Source: Sphingomonadales bacterium
GTDB lineage: Bacteria; Pseudomonadota; Alphaproteobacteria; Sphingomonadales; Sphingomonadaceae
Length of the DNA stretch: 39,289 nucleotides
Assembly: GCA_027489695.1 (NCBI GenBank)
Contig: JAIXZK010000270.1
Span: 1-39,289 of the forward strand
Direction: 5' to 3'
Both the position numbers and the translations under genes were made by a program. Within the stretch, counting starts at the first letter, position 1. The number at the start of each line of letters is the position of its first letter. The notes under the pieces are model-generated. The model worked only from the letters and a program-made list of their open reading frames with translations. It did not search any database and had not been told where the DNA came from. This document shows, piece by piece, positions 24,706 through 33,891 of this stretch.

Positions 24706-26796
24706 TCAGATCAGGATCGTACCGGCTTCGACGAGCGCGCGGGCGCTGCCGAAGCTCAGCATATTGGCGATTTCCGCGACCTGGGTGAAGGCGCCGTCAC
24801 CGAGCGGATCGATGCCGATGAACACCGTCCGCCCGCTCTGCACGACGCTCAGATAGCGATCGATCGCATCGAGCGGCACCGGCTGGCCGATGGCATCGAA
24901 AAGCAGGCCGAGATCGAGCACATCGCCTTCGGCGACATCGAAATCGAGGACGCGATCGACGGCATCGGCGACCGCGATGACGAAGCGATCGGCGCCGCCA
25001 TTGCCGGTGAGCAGGTCGGCGCCGGTGTCGCCTTGCAGCACGTCGCTGCCATCGCCGCCGGTCAGCCGGTCGGCGCCGGCGCCACCGAAGACCATATCGT
25101 CGCCGCTGCCGCCGTTGACCTTGTCATCCCCGGCATCGCCGAGCAGCATGTCGTTGCCGGCGCCGCCATTGAGCACATCATTGTCGCCGCCGCCGAGGAG
25201 GCGATTGTCGCCGCCGCCGCCATTCAGACTGTCGGCGCCGCTGCCACCATCGAGGGTATCGGCGCCGTCGAGCGCCTGCAGCGTGTCGTTGCCGGCGCCG
25301 CCGACAAGGGAATCGTCGCCGCCGCCGCCATTGAGGCTGTCGGCGCCGTCGCCGCCGAACAGCCGGTCATCCTGATTGCCGCCCAGCAGCGTGTCGTTGC
25401 CGAGCCCGCCGAGCAGTGCGTCAGCGCCGTCGCCGCCGGTCAGCCGGTCGTTGCCGGCCTCGCCGGCAAGCGTGTCGGCGAGGCGCGATCCGGTGATCGT
25501 GTCATTCTCGTCGCCAGCGAGAACCCGCGCCGCCACGGTGGCCGGTGCGACAAAGCTGTTGGCCGCCGCATCGAGCACCAGGGTCGCCGGATCGGCCTGC
25601 AACGCCGCCAGCAATGCCGCCTCCGAATCCGGCGTGGGCGATGGCGGCAGCGTGCCACCGCTATCGACCCGCACCACCCGGACCTCCGAAATGGTGACGC
25701 TGGGCAACAGGCCGGCTGTCGGCGTGTCGAATTGCAGGAACAGCTGCACCAGCGCCGTGTCCTCATCGGCGGCGAGCGTCAGCTTGGGGCTGCGCAGCAC
25801 CGCCTCATAGGATCCGGTGCCGGTGGCCAGCACGCTGTTGAACTGCGTATCCTCGAACAGGCGGACGCCATCGCTGGCATCGCCATCCTGGGCCCAGATG
25901 CCCTGGAAGCTGACCCCGGGATCGTCGACAGCGACCCGGAAGACCAGCTCATATTGTTCGCCGGCGCGGGCATCGACGCTGATCCGCTGTTCCAGTCGGG
26001 CCTGGCCCTTGCCGGCCATGGTGAAGCGCTGCACCTCGTCGCCATCGGCGAGCACCAGCTTTTCGGCGCGCACCGGCACGGTGCCCGACACCCGCAGCAG
26101 CGTCCAGCCATCGGCGAGCACCCCCGTTGTCTGGCCGAGCGCCGCGTTGCGCAGCACGCCGCCGCTGCCATCGAGATCGCCATTGACCAGCAGGTCGCCG
26201 GCCGGCGCCACATAGGCATCGGGGATGACGCCGAAGAGCGCCGCGGCGACCGCCTCGGCGAGCAGTTCGGCGCCGAGCTGGTTGGGGTGAACCCCGTCAT
26301 TGGTGTGGATATCGGCATCGAAGGCCGAGGTATCGGGAACGATGACGCGATCGGAGGCGAGCGTCGGCAGATAGGCCTTGAGCGCTTCGCGGCCGACGAT
26401 GGGATCGTTGCGGTGGTCGATCGGCGGCAGGAAGACCAGGATCTTGTCGGCGGCGGCAGCGGCGGCGACGATATCATCGGCACGGTCGCGCCAATCCTGC
26501 GCCGTCGCGCTGCCGCCATAATTGTTGGCGCCCATCAGCACGAAGACGATATCGGACTCATCGAGCGGCAGCAGCGTCGTGAAGCGATCGACAATGTCGA
26601 GCACGTTGGTGCCGCCAAGCGCGAGGTTCCACGCCGGCGCGGTGCCGAGGTCGACGGCAGCGGCCAGCGCCGAATTTTCGGCGAGGCGGATGCGACCGGC
26701 AAGCTCCCGATACAGCGAAATCGAATAGGTGTTGAAGTTGCGATAGGCTGAAATGCTGTCGCCATAAAAGGAAAAAGTGGCGTTCTGATCGAGCAT
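24706..26796 (-). CDS. Secreted SGNH/GDSL hydrolase with C-terminal RTX repeats (type I secretion)
   Basis: FYGDSISAY, LALGGTNVLD, VLMGANNYGGS, TNDGVHPNQLGAELLA; many GGxGxDxLx nonapeptides; hydrophobic C-terminus. Confidence 0.9.
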   Translation of the reverse strand: MLDQNATFSFYGDSISAYRNFNTYSISLYRELAGRIRLAENSALAAAVDLGTAPAWNLALGGTNVLDIVDRFTTLLPLDESDIVFVLMGANNYGGSATAQDWRDRADDIVAAAAAADKILVFLPPIDHRNDPIVGREALKAYLPTLASDRVIVPDTSAFDADIHTNDGVHPNQLGAELLAEAVAAALFGVIPDAYVAPAGDLLVNGDLDGSGGVLRNAALGQTTGVLADGWTLLRVSGTVPVRAEKLVLADGDEVQRFTMAGKGQARLEQRISVDARAGEQYELVFRVAVDDPGVSFQGIWAQDGDASDGVRLFEDTQFNSVLATGTGSYEAVLRSPKLTLAADEDTALVQLFLQFDTPTAGLLPSVTISEVRVVRVDSGGTLPPSPTPDSEAALLAALQADPATLVLDAAANSFVAPATVAARVLAGDENDTITGSRLADTLAGEAGNDRLTGGDGADALLGGLGNDTLLGGNQDDRLFGGDGADSLNGGGGDDSLVGGAGNDTLQALDGADTLDGGSGADSLNGGGGDNRLLGGGDNDVLNGGAGNDMLLGDAGDDKVNGGSGDDMVFGGAGADRLTGGDGSDVLQGDTGADLLTGNGGADRFVIAVADAVDRVLDFDVAEGDVLDLGLLFDAIGQPVPLDAIDRYLSVVQSGRTVFIGIDPLGDGAFTQVAEIANMLSFGSARALVEAGTILI
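25050..25500 (-). repeat. RTX nonapeptide-coding repeat tract
   Basis: Tandem GGDGADxLxGGxGNDxLxGG translations. Confidence 0.85.
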
Positions 26797-26936
26797 TCCA
26801 ACCCCCGGCCCATGGCACCGGTCGCAGCTAGCCGGGCCACATGACAATCATGCGACATGGCACCGGGAAAAGGAGGCCGCAATCCGGGATGATTGTAAAA
26901 CAGCCGCCAAAGCCACAATTCATTAAAGTATCGAAA

Positions 26937-27866
26937 CTATTTTGTGGATGAATTGTAAATCGATGCCATCCAGTCGGCGGCGGGCAGCAGCGGATGCTGA
27001 CGGAAATGCGCCCGGGTCGCCGCCAGGAAGGTGGCGATGTTCGGCGATGCATAGCGCCGCGGCGGATAAAGCGCCGACACCGGCACCGGCGGCAGATCAT
27101 GATCCCGCAGCAACAGCACCAGCCGGCCGGCCGCGACATCCTCGCGCAGCTGATAGGACAGGGTCCGCGAGATGCCGAGGCCGGCGCGCACCGAGGCGAT
27201 CGCGGCATCGGCATTGTTGACCGCCAGCCGCGGCGCCACCCGCACCATCGTATCGGCGAAATGCCAGTCGTGACTGCTGCCGAGCCCATCGAAGACGATG
27301 ATGTCGTGATCGGCGAGATCGGCGGGGACCATCGGCGTGCCGCGCCGGGCGAGATAGTCGGGGCTGGCGAACACCGGCCGACAGACCGCGCCGAGGCGGA
27401 CGGCGATCAGGCTCGAATCGACCAGCGCGCCGATCCGGATGGCGATATCGACCCCTTCCTCGATCAGGTTGATGTCGCGATCGGTCAGCACCAGGCGCAG
27501 GCGCAGTTCGGGATGCGCCAGCAGCAGCGCGTTGACGATCGGCAGCACATGCAGCCGGCCAAAGACCACCGGCGCGGTGATGGTCAGCAGGCCGCGCGGG
27601 CTGGCATCCTGGCCGCGCACCTTGGCTTCGGCGAGCGCGATCTCGTCGAGGATGTGGCGGACGCTGTCGAGGTGGATGCGGCCGCGATCGGTTAGGCTGA
27701 CGACCCGTGTCGAGCGGTTGAACAGGGTCAGCCCGAGATGCGCCTCGAGCTCGGCAACGGCGCGCGTCATCGCCGAGGGCGAGACGTTCAGCTGGCGGGC
27801 GGCCGCGGCGAAACTGCCATGCTGTGCGACCGCCACAAAGGCGCGCATGCCGTCGAGGCGATCCAT
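26937..27866 (-). CDS. LysR-family transcriptional regulator
   Basis: MDRLDGMRAFVAVAQHGSFAAAARQLNVSPSAMTRAVAELEAHLGLTLFNRSTRVVSLTDRG. Confidence 0.95.
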   Translation of the reverse strand: MDRLDGMRAFVAVAQHGSFAAAARQLNVSPSAMTRAVAELEAHLGLTLFNRSTRVVSLTDRGRIHLDSVRHILDEIALAEAKVRGQDASPRGLLTITAPVVFGRLHVLPIVNALLLAHPELRLRLVLTDRDINLIEEGVDIAIRIGALVDSSLIAVRLGAVCRPVFASPDYLARRGTPMVPADLADHDIIVFDGLGSSHDWHFADTMVRVAPRLAVNNADAAIASVRAGLGISRTLSYQLREDVAAGRLVLLLRDHDLPPVPVSALYPPRRYASPNIATFLAATRAHFRQHPLLPAADWMASIYNSSTK

Positions 27867-27982
27867 TGTTTCACATCCTGCAACATACTCGTGCCGATTA
27901 CCCTGATTATCGCACAAAGAGGAAGGGCCTATCTCAGCGCCATCGCCGGAATGGCCGGCGACACTCGCAAAAGGACCTGACC

Positions 27983-28525
27983 ATGAGCCGTATCACCATC
28001 CCCGCCGTCGCTGCCCTGCCCGCCGCGTCGCAGACCATTCTGGAAGCCGTCAACGCCTCGCTTGGCGTCATTCCGAACCTCTACAAGGTTGCGGGGCTCA
28101 GCCCGGCGGCGCTCGCCGGCCTCACCGGCCTCGGCGGCGCCCTCGGCAAGGCGCTCGACCTCAAGACCCGCGAGCGCATCGCGCTGGCCACCGCCGAAGT
28201 GAACGGCTGCGACTATTGCCTGTCGGCGCACAGCTATCTCGCCGCCAACCTCGCCAGGATCGATGCCGACGAGATCGCGCTTGCCCGCCAGGGCCATGCC
28301 GGCGACGCCCGCAGCGATGCCGCGCTGGTCTTCGCCAAGGCCGTCGCCGATCGCCGCGGCCAGGTCAGCGATGCCGAGCTCGCCGCGGTGCGCGCCGCCG
28401 GCTTCAGCGACGCGCAGATCGTCGAGATCGTCGCCGTGGTTGCCGAAAATTTCTTCACCAACTTCCTCAACAATGTCGCCAATACGACGATCGACTTCCC
28501 GGCCGTCACCGCCCGGGCAGCCTGA
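27983..28525 (+). CDS. Carboxymuconolactone decarboxylase / AhpD-like protein
   Basis: ALDLKTRERIALATAEVNGCDYCLSAHSYLA (CxxC). Confidence 0.9.
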   Translation: MSRITIPAVAALPAASQTILEAVNASLGVIPNLYKVAGLSPAALAGLTGLGGALGKALDLKTRERIALATAEVNGCDYCLSAHSYLAANLARIDADEIALARQGHAGDARSDAALVFAKAVADRRGQVSDAELAAVRAAGFSDAQIVEIVAVVAENFFTNFLNNVANTTIDFPAVTARAA

Positions 28526-28580
28526 TCGAAACCAGCGGCCGGGGCCTCCCCCGGCCGCCCCCTTCGCGAAAGGCATTGCC

Positions 28581-29207
28581 ATGGCCGCCCGTTTCCTCGC
28601 GCTCACCGCCACCCCCGCCGTGCGCGCCGCGCAAAGCGCCGACGGCAGCCGCGCCGGCTATGCCCGCTTCGACGATGCGGCCGAATTCGAAGGCCTGTCG
28701 CCCGCCGAAACCGACTTCATCGCCGCCCGTGACAGTTTCTACCTCGCGTCGGTGTCATCGAGTGGCTGGCCCTATGTCCAGCATCGCGGCGGCCCCGCCG
28801 GCTTCGTGCGAGCGCTCGATGACCGCACCCTCGCCTTCGCCGATTTCCGCGGCAACCGGCAGTTCATCACCGTCGGCAACCATGCCGACAATGATCGCGT
28901 CGCCGTGCTGATGATGGATTATCCCAACCGGCGCCGGCTGAAGCTGCTCGCCCGGCTGGAAGTGCGCGCCCTCGCCGACGACCCGGCGCTGGCCGCGGCA
29001 CTCGCCCTGCCCGGCTATCGCGCCCTGCCCGAACGCGCCTTCGTCCTGCATGTCGAGGCGTTCGACTGGAACTGCCCGCAGCATATCACCCCGCGCTGGA
29101 GCGAGACCGAGATCGCCGCCGCCATGGCGCCGCTGCACGACCGCCTCGCCGCGCTGGAAAGCGAAAACCGCGACCTGCGCCGCCAACTCGAGGAACTCAG
29201 CCGATGA
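28581..29207 (+). CDS. Pyridoxamine 5'-phosphate oxidase family protein
   Basis: [76 protein letters not shown]. Confidence 0.88.
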   Translation: MAARFLALTATPAVRAAQSADGSRAGYARFDDAAEFEGLSPAETDFIAARDSFYLASVSSSGWPYVQHRGGPAGFVRALDDRTLAFADFRGNRQFITVGNHADNDRVAVLMMDYPNRRRLKLLARLEVRALADDPALAAALALPGYRALPERAFVLHVEAFDWNCPQHITPRWSETEIAAAMAPLHDRLAALESENRDLRRQLEELSR

Positions 29208-29671
29208 GCCGCCCGCCACTGCCGCCGTTCACCGCCGAAACCGCCGCGCTGAAAGTCCGCCGTGCCGAGGACGCCTGGAACGGCCGCGACCCCGCCGCCG
29301 TCGCGCTCGCCTATACGCCGGACAGCCGCTGGCGAAACCGCGACCGCTTCCTCACCGGCCGCGATGCCATCACCGCCTTCCTCGCCGAAAAATGGCAGCG
29401 CGAGCAGGAGTATCGGCTGATCAAGGAACTCTGGGCCCATGACGGCAACCGCATCGCGGTGCGCTTCGTCTATGAATGGCACGATGCCGCCGGCCAATGG
29501 TGGCGCAGCCATGGCAACGAAAACTGGGCCTTCACCGCCGACGGCCTGATGGCCGAACGCCACGCCAGCATCAACGATGTCGCCATCGCCGCGGCCGATC
29601 GCCTGTTCCATTGGGACCGCGGTGGCGTGCGACCGGTGGGGCACCCGGGGTTGGGCGCGCTGGGGCTTTGA
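29204..29671 (+). CDS. DUF1348 / NTF2-like family protein
   Basis: [60 protein letters not shown]. Confidence 0.88.
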   Translation: MSRPPLPPFTAETAALKVRRAEDAWNGRDPAAVALAYTPDSRWRNRDRFLTGRDAITAFLAEKWQREQEYRLIKELWAHDGNRIAVRFVYEWHDAAGQWWRSHGNENWAFTADGLMAERHASINDVAIAAADRLFHWDRGGVRPVGHPGLGALGL

Positions 29672-29675
29672 ATTT

Positions 29676-29799
29676 GCCTCCGGCGGCTGGGGCCTTAGGC
29701 CCCAGACCCCATTTCGTTTGGTCAGGCCCCGACCTACGAAGGTTCTGAACAACATCAACAAAATGGGGTCTGGGGCCCAAGGCCCCAGCCGCCGGAGGC
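29676..29799. repeat. 39-bp inverted repeat with ~46-nt loop between convergent genes
   Basis: gcctccggcggctggggccttaggccccagaccccattt (29676-29714) versus its reverse complement at 29761-29799, one mismatch. Confidence 0.9.
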
Positions 29800-29811
29800 C
29801 ACTTCCTTTTC

Positions 29812-31551
29812 CTACCCGGCCACCGGCTTGGTCAGCACGAACCGCCCCAGGCAGAGCGCGTCCATCTCGGTGCGTGCGAAGCAGGCGAGTGCCTGTTCGG
29901 GGGTATCGACGACGGGTTCATTCTCGTTGAAGCTGGTGTTGAGCACCATGCCGAGCCCGGTGCGGCGCTGAAAGGCGCTGATCAGTGCATGGTAGAGCGG
30001 GTTCGACGCGGCATCGACGCTCTGCAGCCGGCCGGTGCCATCGACATGGGTGATCGCCGGCAGCCGGTCGCGCCATTCCGGGCGCAGCTTGACGACGTGC
30101 ATCATGAACGGGCTGTAGACGTCCTGTTCGAAATAGGTGGCGACGGCCTCGCGCAGCACGCTCGGCGCAAAGGGCCGGAAGCTTTCGCGCCGCTTGATCT
30201 TGGCGTTGATCGTGTCCTTCATCGTCGGGATCGCCGGATTGGCGAGGATCGAGCGGTTGCCGAGCGCGCGCGGCCCCCATTCGCTGCGGCCCTGGTACCA
30301 GCCGGTCACCTTGCCCTCGGCGATCAGCCCGGCGGCGACTTCGCAGAGTTCGGCTTCGTCGGCGCAGACCTGCAGCGGATAGCCCGACGCCTCGGCCACA
30401 GCGCGGATGCGATCGTCGCCATAGCCCGGCCCCCAGGCGGCATGCGCCATGTGGAAGCGTTCTGAGCGGCCGAGATGGCCGTGCCAGACCTGATAGGCAG
30501 CGCCGAGGCAGGCGCCATCGTCCGACGCGGCGGCCTGGAGATAGGGGGTGGTGAATGGCGTCTCGCGCAGGATACGGGCGTTGGCGACGCCGTTCAGCGC
30601 GCAGCCGCCGGCCATCACCAGCTGCCCGGTCGGCACCTGGGCGTGCAGGCCATGGAGGCAGTGCAGCGCTGCCTCCTCGAAACGCACCTGGGCGGAGCGG
30701 GCGATGTCCATCTCGCGCTGGGTCAGCGGTTCGTCGCGCTGGCGCGGGCGGCCGAGCAGCGCGACGAGCCTGTCGGTATAGAGGCGGCCGATGGCGAGGC
30801 GATCGTTGTTCTCGGCCGGCTGGTGCATGTTGAAATAGCCGGCGCCGAGGCGGAACAGCCCGCCCGCCGGCAGTTCGACGAGCTTGCGCATCGCGTCGGC
30901 GTGCTTGTCCTCGCCATAAGGGGCAAGGCCCATCACCTTGTATTCCTCGCCGAAGCGATCGAAGCCGATGAACTGGCAGATGGCGGTGTAGAAGAAGCCC
31001 AGCGAGTCGGGCAGCAGCGCCTTGCCGAGCGGGGTGATGCGATTGCCTTCGCAGCGTGCCAGCATCGCGGAAGCGAAATCGCCCGAGCCGTCATAGGAGA
31101 AGCCGGCGGTCAGGCCATCGAAGGGCGAGACATAATAGGCGCTGGCGATATGGGCGAGATGGTGCTCGACCGGCACGAATTCGAAGCGCTGGGCGGCGGG
31201 GTCCTCGCCCATCACGCCGGCGAGCTGCTCGACGAGCCCGGCGCTCTTGCGGCGGCGCGACAGATGTTCGAGCGCGGCGATGACGCCGGTGCGCGGGTTC
31301 CTGAGCACATAGTTGCGCTTGGCGGCGGCGTTGGCGCCGGTGTCGCGCGCCATGGCGACATGGGTGACGTCGGACAGGCGCAGTCCGGCTTCGGCCAGGC
31401 AGTAGCGCACGGCATGTTCGGGAAATTCCGGCGAATGCTTGTAGCGTTCGCCGAGCCGTTCCTCCGCCACCGCGGCGACAAGCTTGCCGTCGACGACGAG
31501 ACAGGCCGCCGAATCGGCGTGGAAGAAATTGAGGCCGAGAATGGCGGTCAT
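29812..31551 (-). CDS. NodU/CmcH-type carbamoyltransferase
   Basis: MTAILGLNFFHADSAACLVVDGKLVAAVAEERL..., VEHHLAHIASAYYVSPFD, FSYDGSGDF, VMGLAPYG, GGCALNGVAN, SEWGPRALGNRSILA. Confidence 0.92.
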   Translation of the reverse strand: MTAILGLNFFHADSAACLVVDGKLVAAVAEERLGERYKHSPEFPEHAVRYCLAEAGLRLSDVTHVAMARDTGANAAAKRNYVLRNPRTGVIAALEHLSRRRKSAGLVEQLAGVMGEDPAAQRFEFVPVEHHLAHIASAYYVSPFDGLTAGFSYDGSGDFASAMLARCEGNRITPLGKALLPDSLGFFYTAICQFIGFDRFGEEYKVMGLAPYGEDKHADAMRKLVELPAGGLFRLGAGYFNMHQPAENNDRLAIGRLYTDRLVALLGRPRQRDEPLTQREMDIARSAQVRFEEAALHCLHGLHAQVPTGQLVMAGGCALNGVANARILRETPFTTPYLQAAASDDGACLGAAYQVWHGHLGRSERFHMAHAAWGPGYGDDRIRAVAEASGYPLQVCADEAELCEVAAGLIAEGKVTGWYQGRSEWGPRALGNRSILANPAIPTMKDTINAKIKRRESFRPFAPSVLREAVATYFEQDVYSPFMMHVVKLRPEWRDRLPAITHVDGTGRLQSVDAASNPLYHALISAFQRRTGLGMVLNTSFNENEPVVDTPEQALACFARTEMDALCLGRFVLTKPVAG

Positions 31552-31779
31552 GCGGAAACGGCCTCTTTTTACGCAGGTCAACAGGCGGCGGGCATCTAGC
31601 AACCGCCATCCGGCATGGCAAACGCCGCAGCCGCGCGATGGTCCCGGCGGCGGGCGGGCGCGCCGCCGTCATGGCGGTTCGACGCAGAATGCTTGCAAAA
31701 GCCGCGGCGCGGGGGTCATCTGCCGCCGGGAGTGCTGCGACCAGCGGTCGCAGCCAGGGGGGTGACGCGTCCGGCAACC

Positions 31780-33219
31780 ATGAACGACGGCAGCAAGACA
31801 ATCCCGGGCGACACCAGGGGAACAGCGGCGGCGGCGCGGCCGCTGGGCCCCGTCAACCGCCGCATCATGGCGATGTGGATGGGCTGGGGCAGCCGCGTGC
31901 TGCCCTTTGCCGATGTCGCCACCGATGATCTGCCATTGTCGCGGCTGCTGCGCCTCTCGTTGATCCAGGTTTCGGTCGGGGTGTCGCTGGTACTGCTGGT
32001 CGGCACCCTCAACCGCGTGATGATTGTCGAGCTGAACGTGCCGGCGACACTGGTTGGCGTCATGCTGGCGCTGCCGCTGCTGTTCGCGCCGTTCCGGGCG
32101 CTGATCGGCTTCCGGTCCGATACCCACCAGTCGGCGCTCGGCTGGCGGCGCATCCCCTTCATCTTCCGCGGCACCATGCTGCAGTTCGGCGGCCTCGCGA
32201 TGATGCCGTTCGCGCTGCTGGTGCTGGCCGGCGCCGGCCAATCGGGCAGCGCGCCGGCATGGATCGGGCAATTGAGCGCCGGCATCGCCTTCCTGCTGGT
32301 CGGCGCCGGGGTGCACATCACCCAGACCGTGGGCCTCGCGCTGGCCACCGACCAGGCGCCGGAAAGCGCCCAGCCCAATGTCGTCGGGCTGATGTATTCG
32401 ATGCTGCTGATCGGCATGATCGTTTCGGCGCTGCTGTTCGGTGCGGTGCTGGCGGATTTCAGCCATGGCCGGCTGATCCAGGTGATCCAGGCGACCGCCG
32501 TCATCACCTTCGCGCTGAACTTCGCGGCGCTGTGGAAGCAGGAGGCGCGCCAGCCGAACCGGCCGGCGCCGACCGGGCGCAGCTTCGCCCAGGCCTGGGC
32601 GCTTTATGCCGCGCAGCCACACGCCATCCGCCGGCTGGTCGCCGTCGCGCTCGGCACGCTGGCGTTCAGCATGGAGGATATCCTGCTCGAACCCTATGGC
32701 GGGCAGATCCTCGGGCTGGGCGTCGGCGAGACCACCTGGCTGACGGCGACCTTCGCCGGCGGCGGCCTGATCGGTTTCGCGCTGGCGTCGCGCATCCTCA
32801 GCCGCGGTTTCGATCCGTTCCGCATGGCGGTGATCGGTGCCGTGATCGGCGTGCCGGCCTTTGCCATGGTGATCGTCGCGGCACCGCTGCAAGGGGTGGC
32901 GCTGTTCGTCATCGGCGTCGCGGCGATCGGTTTCGGCGGCGGGCTGTTCGGCCATGGCACGCTGACCGCGACGATGCATTTCGCGCCGAAGGACCAGATC
33001 GGCCTGGCGCTGGGCAGCTGGGGCGCGGCGCAGGCGACGGCGGCGGGCCTCGGCGCGGCGCTGGGCGGGTTGCTGCGCGATATCGGCCATCCTGCCGGCA
33101 TGACTCTGCCCTGGCCGCCGGCGGCGACCGGCTATGTGACGGTCTATGCCATCGAGATCGTGCTGCTGCTCGTCACGCTGGCGACGATGTGGCCGCTGCT
33201 GCGGGTGCGGCGCGCCTAG
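31780..33219 (+). CDS. pucC: PucC/BCH-family light-harvesting assembly protein
   Basis: LPFADVATDDLPLSRLLRLSLIQVSVGVSLVLLVGTLNRVMIVELNVPATLVGVMLALPLLFAPFRALIGFRSDTHQSALGWRRIPFIFRGTMLQFGGLAMMPFALL. Confidence 0.93.
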   Translation: MNDGSKTIPGDTRGTAAAARPLGPVNRRIMAMWMGWGSRVLPFADVATDDLPLSRLLRLSLIQVSVGVSLVLLVGTLNRVMIVELNVPATLVGVMLALPLLFAPFRALIGFRSDTHQSALGWRRIPFIFRGTMLQFGGLAMMPFALLVLAGAGQSGSAPAWIGQLSAGIAFLLVGAGVHITQTVGLALATDQAPESAQPNVVGLMYSMLLIGMIVSALLFGAVLADFSHGRLIQVIQATAVITFALNFAALWKQEARQPNRPAPTGRSFAQAWALYAAQPHAIRRLVAVALGTLAFSMEDILLEPYGGQILGLGVGETTWLTATFAGGGLIGFALASRILSRGFDPFRMAVIGAVIGVPAFAMVIVAAPLQGVALFVIGVAAIGFGGGLFGHGTLTATMHFAPKDQIGLALGSWGAAQATAAGLGAALGGLLRDIGHPAGMTLPWPPAATGYVTVYAIEIVLLLVTLATMWPLLRVRRA

Positions 33220-33236
33220 CGCGGGCGAGGCCCGCG

Positions 33237-33265
33237 AAAAAGGCCGGGATCGCAGGATCCCGGCC
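33237..33265 (-). terminator. Rho-independent terminator for pucBA
   Basis: Minus strand GGCCGGGATC-CTGC-GATCCCGGCC-TTTTT, perfect 10-bp stem. Confidence 0.8.
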
Positions 33266-33307
33266 TCTCCCGAAATGGCAATCGAGCACCGCCGTGGCGG
33301 CGGGCGA

Positions 33308-33559
33308 TTACTTGGCTTCCGGTGCCGCCATGGCATCGGCGGCCGGCGCAGCGGCCGGAGCAGCTTCCGGCGCGGCAGCAGCCGGCGCGGCGGCGGCGGG
33401 AGCCGCTTCCGCAGCAGCGCCCTGGAAGAACGCAGCCATCCAGGTGGTGTTGGTCAGGATGGAAGCGTGCACCAGCAGCGAAGCCGTGATGAAGGCGAGG
33501 AAGAACAGCGGCAAGCCGACTGTCGGGTTGACATACAACCAGATACGTCCTTCTTTCAT
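33308..33559 (-). CDS. pucA: LH2 (peripheral antenna) alpha polypeptide with Ala/Pro-rich C-terminal extension
   Basis: MKEGRIWLYVNPTVGLPLFFLAFITASLLVHASILTNTTWMAAFFQG...; aligns without gaps to recalled LH2 alpha sequence with His31. Confidence 0.92.
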   Translation of the reverse strand: MKEGRIWLYVNPTVGLPLFFLAFITASLLVHASILTNTTWMAAFFQGAAAEAAPAAAAPAAAAPEAAPAAAPAADAMAAPEAK

Positions 33560-33574
33560 GGTCTTGCCTCCGCC

Positions 33575-33730
33575 TTAGTGCAGCCAGGGTGAATAAAGAT
33601 AGGCGAGGATATGCGCGAAAATCGCGATCCCGAAGTAAATCCGGGTGCCCCACATGAGGCCGTCCTGGATTTCTTCCGCCTGTTTCGGCGTCAAGCCGGT
33701 TGGATATACTTTCTCACTGTCTTCTGACAT
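33575..33730 (-). CDS. pucB: LH2 beta polypeptide
   Basis: MSEDSEKVYPTGLTPKQAEEIQDGLMWGTRIYFGIAIFAHILAYLYSPWLH; GTR, AH and PWLH signatures; RBS AAAGGGGA. Confidence 0.92.
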   Translation of the reverse strand: MSEDSEKVYPTGLTPKQAEEIQDGLMWGTRIYFGIAIFAHILAYLYSPWLH

Positions 33731-33891
33731 TGCGTCATCCCCTTTCGAGACACACAGATCAAACCGTACAGAAAGTGTCCCGACTCCCGGCACGGCCCCA
33801 CCGGCGTCCATGGCCGCCGGTAACACCTGCGCATCGGGTCTTGGCCGACGACCAACCGAACAGTCGCCGGAGCGCGACCTTTCCACGCATG

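Noticed and set aside
25050-25500. Short tandem repeats resembling a CRISPR array
   Set aside because: Period and translation match RTX nonapeptide coding; no constant repeat with unique spacers.
24682-26751. Long plus-strand ORF of 689 aa
   Set aside because: Antisense to the SGNH-RTX gene; caused by GC-rich codon bias and repeats, with low-complexity translation.
31669-33336. 555-aa minus-strand ORF
   Set aside because: Antisense shadow of pucC; Gln/Arg/His-rich.
33308-33730. pufBA (LH1 core antenna) assignment
   Set aside because: GTR and PWLH motifs in beta, MKEGRIWxxVNP and HASILTNTTW in alpha, adjacent pucC and absence of pufLM favour LH2.
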